Shown here piece by piece: positions 57,815 through 64,000 of a stretch of 64,000 nucleotides of DNA; the first letter of the stretch is position 1, and each line of letters starts with the position of its first letter. The notes beneath the pieces are model-generated. The model saw nothing but the letters and a program-made list of their open reading frames with translations, ran no database searches and had not been told where the DNA came from. The translations under genes and the position numbers were made by a program. The stretch is taken from positions 1,261,744-1,325,743 of the forward strand of contig MU004230.1 in the NCBI GenBank assembly GCA_010405405.1, written 5' to 3'. The DNA comes from Microthyrium microscopicum. Its lineage: Eukaryota > Ascomycota > Dothideomycetes > Microthyriales > Microthyriaceae.

Positions 57815-60800
57815 AAAACTAAAAAGTATAAAGCTCTATATTTTATGAATGTAATATTCCTATACTTATTTCCCTATTTTAGCGCTTTAGATAAATTCTA
57901 AAAGGGATGTTCAAAAATTACATATTTTTTAATACCTAAATTAAGGTAATTAGTAATAATAACTATGATATAGTAATAGTATAGCTATGTTAGTAGGCAA
58001 GGTATAGCTATGTTAGTAGGTAAGGTATAGCTATGTTAGTAGGAAAGGGTAAGATAAGTATAGCTACGTTAATAGGTGAGGTATAGCTGCGTTAGTAGGT
58101 AAGGTATAGCTACGTTAGTAGGTGAGGTATAGCTATATTAGTAGGTAAGGCGCTAAGAAAGATATAGCTATATTAATAATAAAGGTAACGAGAAAGATGT
58201 AGCTATATTAATAAGAAAGGTGTAGCTATATATTATTAGTTAAGGTAATATAATTAGTATATATATAGATTAGTAATAGAAATTAATTAAGAAAGGCTTT
58301 TGATTCTTAATAATATACTAATAGGTAGAAGTTAACTATTATTATAGAGTTTAATATAAAGTATAGTATTTCTCTTTTCTTCTTTAGTATTAGTTATATC
58401 TCTTAGGTAACTTTTATTATGTTAAATGCTTATATTGATTTAATTATATACTAAGTCTTTATTAAGAGCTTAGTATTAACTAAAGGCTATATTAATGCTA
58501 AGGTTTGTAAATAGCTTCTTAATAAATATAGTATAGAGGTTTTTATTTAAACTATTCGTTAAAGAATTAATAAATAGAGGATTTAAAGAAGAACTATATA
58601 GCTTAATAAAAATTTAAAGAACGTAATAAAGGCTTTATTTTATGTCTTTAATAGTAATGAAAGAGAGATAATATATATCTTATAAGATTATAGGTATAAA
58701 TTTTCTTAAAGGACTTTATGATAATATTATTAGAGGCTTAGAATATCTTGTTAGTAAGACTATAAATTATATTAAAAGTTCTATAAAGTATACTTTAAGA
58801 ATAATTATAATATAATTTAGCGTAAGCTTTAATAATCCTATCTTAGTGTTATAAATTATGAATATTATATATTAGTAATAAGAATTAGAGCCTAGGGACG
58901 TAATATATTTCTAAGAAATGTTTATTTTATTTAATAATAATTAGATTTAGAAGCTACTGCTACTTAATAGAAATAAGTATATTAAAAATAGGGTGAATAT
59001 AAAGTTAAAGGTTTAGATTATATTTAGTCTATTAATAGGTATAATAAACTAAAGTAATTTAGCTTTAAGATTTATAGCTATATTAATGCCTACTTAAGAT
59101 ATCTTAACTATTATAATATTAGTATATTAAATAAGATGAGTATTAGCTATCTCTACTAATACTTAGATTATTTAGAAGGTAGGCTAATTTAGTTATAATT
59201 TATTTAATTAGACTAAGGTAGCAAAATAGTTATGTTTGCTAATGCTTATTATAAATTCTTGCTTGCTTATAAACCTAACCTTTATTTTAAGGACTATTTT
59301 CTATATAGGATAAGTATTACTAATTAATAGATAGAACGTTAGTAGGAAAATCTTAGTGGATCTATACTAAATAAATAGAAAGTAAGTTTTATCTTATTAA
59401 AGTAATACTAATATATACTTTAAAAGATATACTAATTCTTTATAGGAGTTTTTTAAGTAGTTTTAAAGAGATAGTAAATTCTCGTAAGATAGACTTACTA
59501 ATTGTATTGTAATATTAGCTATATTTATATTTATTTTGTAAAATATTATTACTAGATACGTTTATAACTAGAATAATTATAAGTTAACTAATACTAAGAA
59601 AAGGCGCTCTAATACTATTAATAGAAAGCTATAGTACTTATATAATTATTCTTAGAACGTAGAGAAGGTTAGCTTACTAATTAATCTTAAACTTATTTAT
59701 GTAGTAAAGTAACAAGTTAGTAACTAGAATAAAGATGCCTATCTACCTAAAGAAACTCTTTAATAGTGCTAATAAGAACTATAGTAGATGGGGTTTAATC
59801 CCTTTATAGACTCTTTTAGTAATACTTAAGATTGCTAGAGAAAGATTAATCTATTTAGAGGTATTTACTTAACTTTAAGGAGCGTATTAAATAAATATAT
59901 CCTTAGTAAATAGTTACTAATTATGTATCTTCTAGTAATACTAAGTAGTAAAGAGAATTAGATTAAAGCTAATCTTAGTTAGCCTATTATAGTTATACTA
60001 GCTAATATAGAATAAGATAAGGTTAAGAAATTTATTAAAGTAAGGATAGCTAAATTCTACATTATATTAGATATAGTAGAGGTAGACTACTTTTATATAA
60101 AGTAAGCTCTGTATTCTAATGACGAATCTTAGCTTACTTACTATAATACTTTACTATAAATAACGCTTCTTTAGTAGATAAATAATATATTTCTTAACTA
60201 CTCTTTATTTAAGAAACTTAATTCTATTATATAAGAACTTGCTCTTTACTAATATATATATTAAGTTAATACTTATTTGCTTCTTTAATATTTATACTCT
60301 TATATTTCTAATTTTATATTCGTTATATTAGCTTTAGGCCTCCTTTATAGACCTACTTAGATACTTAACTCTTAACTAAAAGGTATACTATATTTAGCTT
60401 GTTAGGATATAGATATAGCTTAGTAAAGAAATTATAATTAGAATATAGGTGTAGAGTGTCCTTCTTACTTTTAAGAAACTAGTATTCGCTAGGTAAAGAG
60501 AGTACCTTAATTAGTAGGAGGGTAGTTAAAAGAGAATTCTTAACCCTAGGTTAGACTACTACTAGAACTAGTAGTAATTAAAGAAGAAACTATTATTTAT
60601 AATATTAAGTTATATCTATTGCCTACTTAATAAGTTTTTATAGTTAAGATTAAATAATTTGGGTTTATAAGTAGTAGCCCTATATCCTTACTTAATTTGT
60701 ATATTTAAATAGAGGATTATTAGGATAGAGAAGAAGATACGCTAATATAAATAGAGTCTAAAGCTCTTATTACTTAGTTAGCTCCTTACCTAAACTTAGT

Positions 60801-63800
60801 ATTAGTTAGGAACGTAAAGATAGGTTAGCTTTAAAGTATTAAAGATAATCTAAGTTTAATATATTAAAGCGCTAAAAAGACTTAAACTAAATAGCCTTAT
60901 AATTTTAATACTTAGAAGCTTTTTTATAATAATATACTACTAGATAGTAAAGAGATATTCTAAAAAGTAGCCTAAATAAGTAAGTTTGCTAACTTACTAA
61001 TAGAATATAGACTATTAGCTAATAAGAGCTAGGTTTTTTTAGTGGTATTATCTATTAGAGTAATATAAATAGCATTTTGTACTTTATTATAAAGATCTTA
61101 TTTAAGTATCTAGACTAGGATATTATTAAATAGTTTTAGGCGTTATATAATAAGGGTAAAGGTATAAAGTTCTATATCTTTCTTTATAACGACGTAGAGG
61201 ATATTTAAGGAGGTATAGATAAAATTAAAAAGAAAGAACTAAGATTTAATAAGGTTAGTAGAATATATAATGAACCTTAGAGCTTAGAAGATTTTTTTAA
61301 GAATGGGCTATTTAAGCTAAAAAAGGAAAAGGGGATGAGTAAAGTATAGTTTAATATTAACCTTATCTTTTAGATTATAAGAACAAATTATAAGACTTAG
61401 GTAGATTACTATGAGTAACTTAATAACTTAGAAACCTTAGTTTTAAGAGGATGAGAATAGCCTAGTAAAATAATACTAAGGCCTAGATACCTAGATATTA
61501 TATTACTTATACTACTTTTAATTTAAAGTATTAAAAAGGAGGATAAGCTTAGTAGTGCTATTACTATAGTTGATTCTAATGCTTTTTAAAAGATTAAGAA
61601 AGAGTTTAAGCTAGCTATAATTAACCCTAAGGCCTTTCTTAACTTAATTAGATAAAGTAATGGTAAAGATAAAGTTTCTAGTGAATCTAGTAATTCTAGT
61701 AATGATAGAGAGCTACTAAAGGATAAAGAGTTGCTAAAGGGAACTAAAGGTAATAATAACTATAAACTATACCTAGAGCTAATAAAGAAAACTCTTACTA
61801 AAAAGAAAAAGAAAGGTAATGATGTAGAAAAGTTAAAGCTATAAATTGATAAGGCGCTTTATAAACGTAACGCTTCTAATACTAAGCTGTTTAATTAAAC
61901 CTTTTAAAAGTATAGAAAAGGGCTAGTAGTAAGCCTAGAATAAGAATAGGAGGAAGTAGAGGCCTAATAGGTTATATAGCTTACTGCTAAGAAAGGTCTA
62001 TAAGGCGGCTTAGGTAGGAAAGAAAAAAAAGGACGTAGTAGTATTAGTAGGCGAGGTAGGCATAGTAGTATTACTAGTAGAAACTAATTTGTTTTTATAT
62101 TTCTTTACTAGTACTCTTTAGTCTTTCCTTTAGGTAGTTTTACTTTATATTGCTAATAATATTATTCTTAGGTCTTATCTTTATTTTAATTTGTAGTATA
62201 ATAACGCTGCTAGGTAAAGCTTACTAAAAGAAGATAGGCCTAGCGTCTAGCTAGTTAAATAGAATAATATTAGTTTATAAATATAAAATAGCCTCTTACT
62301 AATTATTTAAAGTGCTAGAGTACTTTAGCCTTAAGCCTTAGCCTTTATTAGGAATACTAACTAAGAATACTATATAAATAGTAATGCTATCCTTAAGAAG
62401 TAGACTATACTAGGTTATGCTAGACTTATTAAAAATTAGCTACTTTTTATTATTAGATATAGTATTAATTTCTTTAATTCTTTAAAAGAAATTAATTATT
62501 TATTATTTCTTTAAGACTTTAAGTAGAGAGGATTAAGCCTTTACGCTGCCTATATAGGCTTTAACTTATATAGAATTAAATAGTTAGGAAGGACTAACGC
62601 CCTATTCTAAATAAGGGCTACGTAATTTAATAATATATCCTTATAAGGCTATATATATATTGCTAAATAATAAGTAACTAGCTTATTAAATTGTAATGCC
62701 TTATCTTTATATTACTAAACTAAGCTCCTCTAAATCCTTAAGTAGTTTATTAACTTATAGATTAAACTTAAGTAAACGTTAGTAAGTATAGTAATTAATA
62801 TAACTTAGTAAAAAGAAGTTATAAAGTAGGATATAAAAAACTAGCATATAATAATAAAAAAAGTGAATAATAAGCTTAAAGGTAAGTAATATATAATATT
62901 TTTATAAACACGTTAGAAATAGAACTTAAATTAATAACTAAATTAATTAAAAGCTATACTAAACTAAGAATCTAAATACTAGGGAGTTATTAGTTAAGTG
63001 TTAATATAATTCTATAAAAAAATTAGTTATGTTTCTATTTAATAATATTAACTACTTACTAGGAAATGTAATAATAGTAGTTAAGCTCTAACTCTAATTC
63101 TAAAAAGACTTTTGTAGCCTATTAGTCTATAGAGGAGTTATAGTCTTGTTTAAGATAGATATAATATTAGTTAGTAGAAAATAACTTAAGGAGAGTTAAT
63201 AAAGTTGATTATTAGGCCATTAGGTACTTAAGGGTATAGATAGTAAGCTCTTTAATATTTAGACTATATCTTTTTAAGACTCTCTAATTAGGAGTAACTT
63301 TATTTTTTTTCTTATACGTAATATAGTTATTTATATCCTTATTATTAAATTTATAATAGCGTTTTAATAACCTCTTACTATTATACTTATAAAGAGGGTA
63401 GCCTTTATTAAAGTTAACCTTCTAAACTAATTACTTATTCTTTCCTTATTCTTTCTTAATCTTTACTCTATTTATCTTTTTTAAAGCTCTTAAAGATATA
63501 TTAATTTTTTTAGCGTTATTTAAAATATAAATAAGCTAGTAGTACTCTCTCTATTTAGTACTATCTATTTAAATAAAACTTACCTTAGCTTTGCTTATAC
63601 TTTTAAGAATTTTTCTTACTTGCTTATATAATCTTTATAGTTTACCTTAAAAGCGTATTAATAATATTAATATACCCTTACCTTTTAGAAGATTTAAGTC
63701 GCTAAACTTGACTAATAAGCCTATTATATTATTATTATAATCTATATATATCTTTATCTTCTTTACTTTTAAACGTGCCTTAAAAATATTTAACTTCTCT

Positions 63801-64000
63801 TTGCTATCTATATAGCGCTAAAGGTTCTTATAGAAGGGCTCTAGGTAAGATTCTTTAATTTAATATTATATTATATTAATTTATATCTAGTTGTTAGTAT
63901 TAAAGATTTAATTAAATCTATAACCTTTAGAGTAAATATTATTAAGATAATATATAGGACGAAATAAAGCTTATAATTTCCTAGCTACTTCTTAGTAAAC
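57815..64000. repeat. AT-rich RIP island, runs off the window
   Basis: From about 57815 to the right edge the DNA is extremely AT-rich, with no open frame of 60 codons on either strand. CpA and TpG are almost absent, TpA is abundant, and scattered CpG remain. This is heavy RIP of repeated DNA, most likely old transposable-element copies. Edges, families and the number of elements cannot be read by eye, and nested copies are possible. With more than 6 kb and no right border in view, it could also belong to a larger heterochromatic or centromere-type block. A minisatellite lies near its left end. Confidence 0.85.
57979..58245 (+). repeat. Minisatellite, 23-bp unit
   Basis: At least seven clear units of 23 bp (57979-58001, 58002-58024, 58025-58047, 58058-58080, 58081-58103, 58104-58126, 58127-58149) are followed by about three degenerate ones. 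The shared core is TAGCTAYGTTAGTAGG. Units differ mainly at C/T and A/G sites, as expected of RIP-type transitions. Confidence 0.85.

Noticed and set aside
57815-64000. Assigning the AT-rich block to a named transposon family or to a centromere
   Set aside because: Mutation is too heavy to name a family by eye, and there is no right border or chromatin data to support a centromere.
1-64000. CRISPR array, bacterial operon or viral gene cluster
   Set aside because: No spaced direct repeats of CRISPR type, and gene structure is eukaryotic throughout; the only tandem array is a contiguous 23-bp minisatellite.

Overview
The window looks like nuclear DNA of a filamentous ascomycete (Pezizomycotina). 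Most genes carry several short introns of about 45-60 nt with GTRNGT-type donors and CTAAC-like branch points. The protein set is fungal (Cft1, Vps17, Sin3, Ncs6, GH17 glucanase, OPT transporter, MARVEL and SURNod19 proteins). Two very AT-rich stretches have almost no CpA/TpG but still contain CpG, which is the mark of repeat-induced point mutation (RIP). I cannot name the class or genus.

Layout. From 0.6 to 9 kb: a two-FHA checkpoint kinase (+), an unrecognised 181-aa protein (+), a four-helix MARVEL membrane protein (-) and an unrecognised 306-aa protein (-). From 11 to 19 kb: three secreted proteins, all on the minus strand (a cysteine-rich protein with a hevein-like tail, a GH17 glucanase and a SURNod19-type protein), plus an initiator tRNA-Met gene at 13.7 kb; intergenic gaps are long here. 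From 20.4 to 25.4 kb: cft1 (-), with nine exons. A 2.7-kb RIP island (about 25.6-28.3 kb) separates it from the valyl-tRNA synthetase gene (+). From 34 to 39 kb: a small unknown gene (+), vps17 (-) and mef2 (+), the last two divergent. A 231-bp MITE-like element at 40.3 kb precedes an OPT transporter (+). An F-box protein (-) and ncs6 (+) are divergent at 45.7-46.3 kb. sin3 (+), an Mlh2-like MutL protein (+) and a probable mitochondrial protein (-) follow. From about 57.8 kb to the right edge there is a second RIP island of more than 6 kb, with a 23-bp minisatellite near its left end.

The genes are mostly independent housekeeping functions: DNA-damage signalling and mismatch repair, mRNA 3'-end formation, cytosolic and mitochondrial translation, tRNA modification, retromer traffic and chromatin repression. 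I see no biosynthetic cluster, no CRISPR and no obvious new multi-gene system. The most interesting points are an in-frame mitochondrial-targeting-like peptide without an AUG in front of the valyl-tRNA synthetase, a hevein-like domain that has lost its usual aromatic ligand residues, a MITE with perfect 35-bp terminal inverted repeats and TA duplications, a uORF just before the checkpoint kinase, and the sharp RIP islands next to essential genes.

Exon boundaries were set by hand from splice signals, reading-frame continuity and protein-family expectations. In every multi-exon model the joined exon lengths give an intact frame. Functions of unrecognised proteins are left open.
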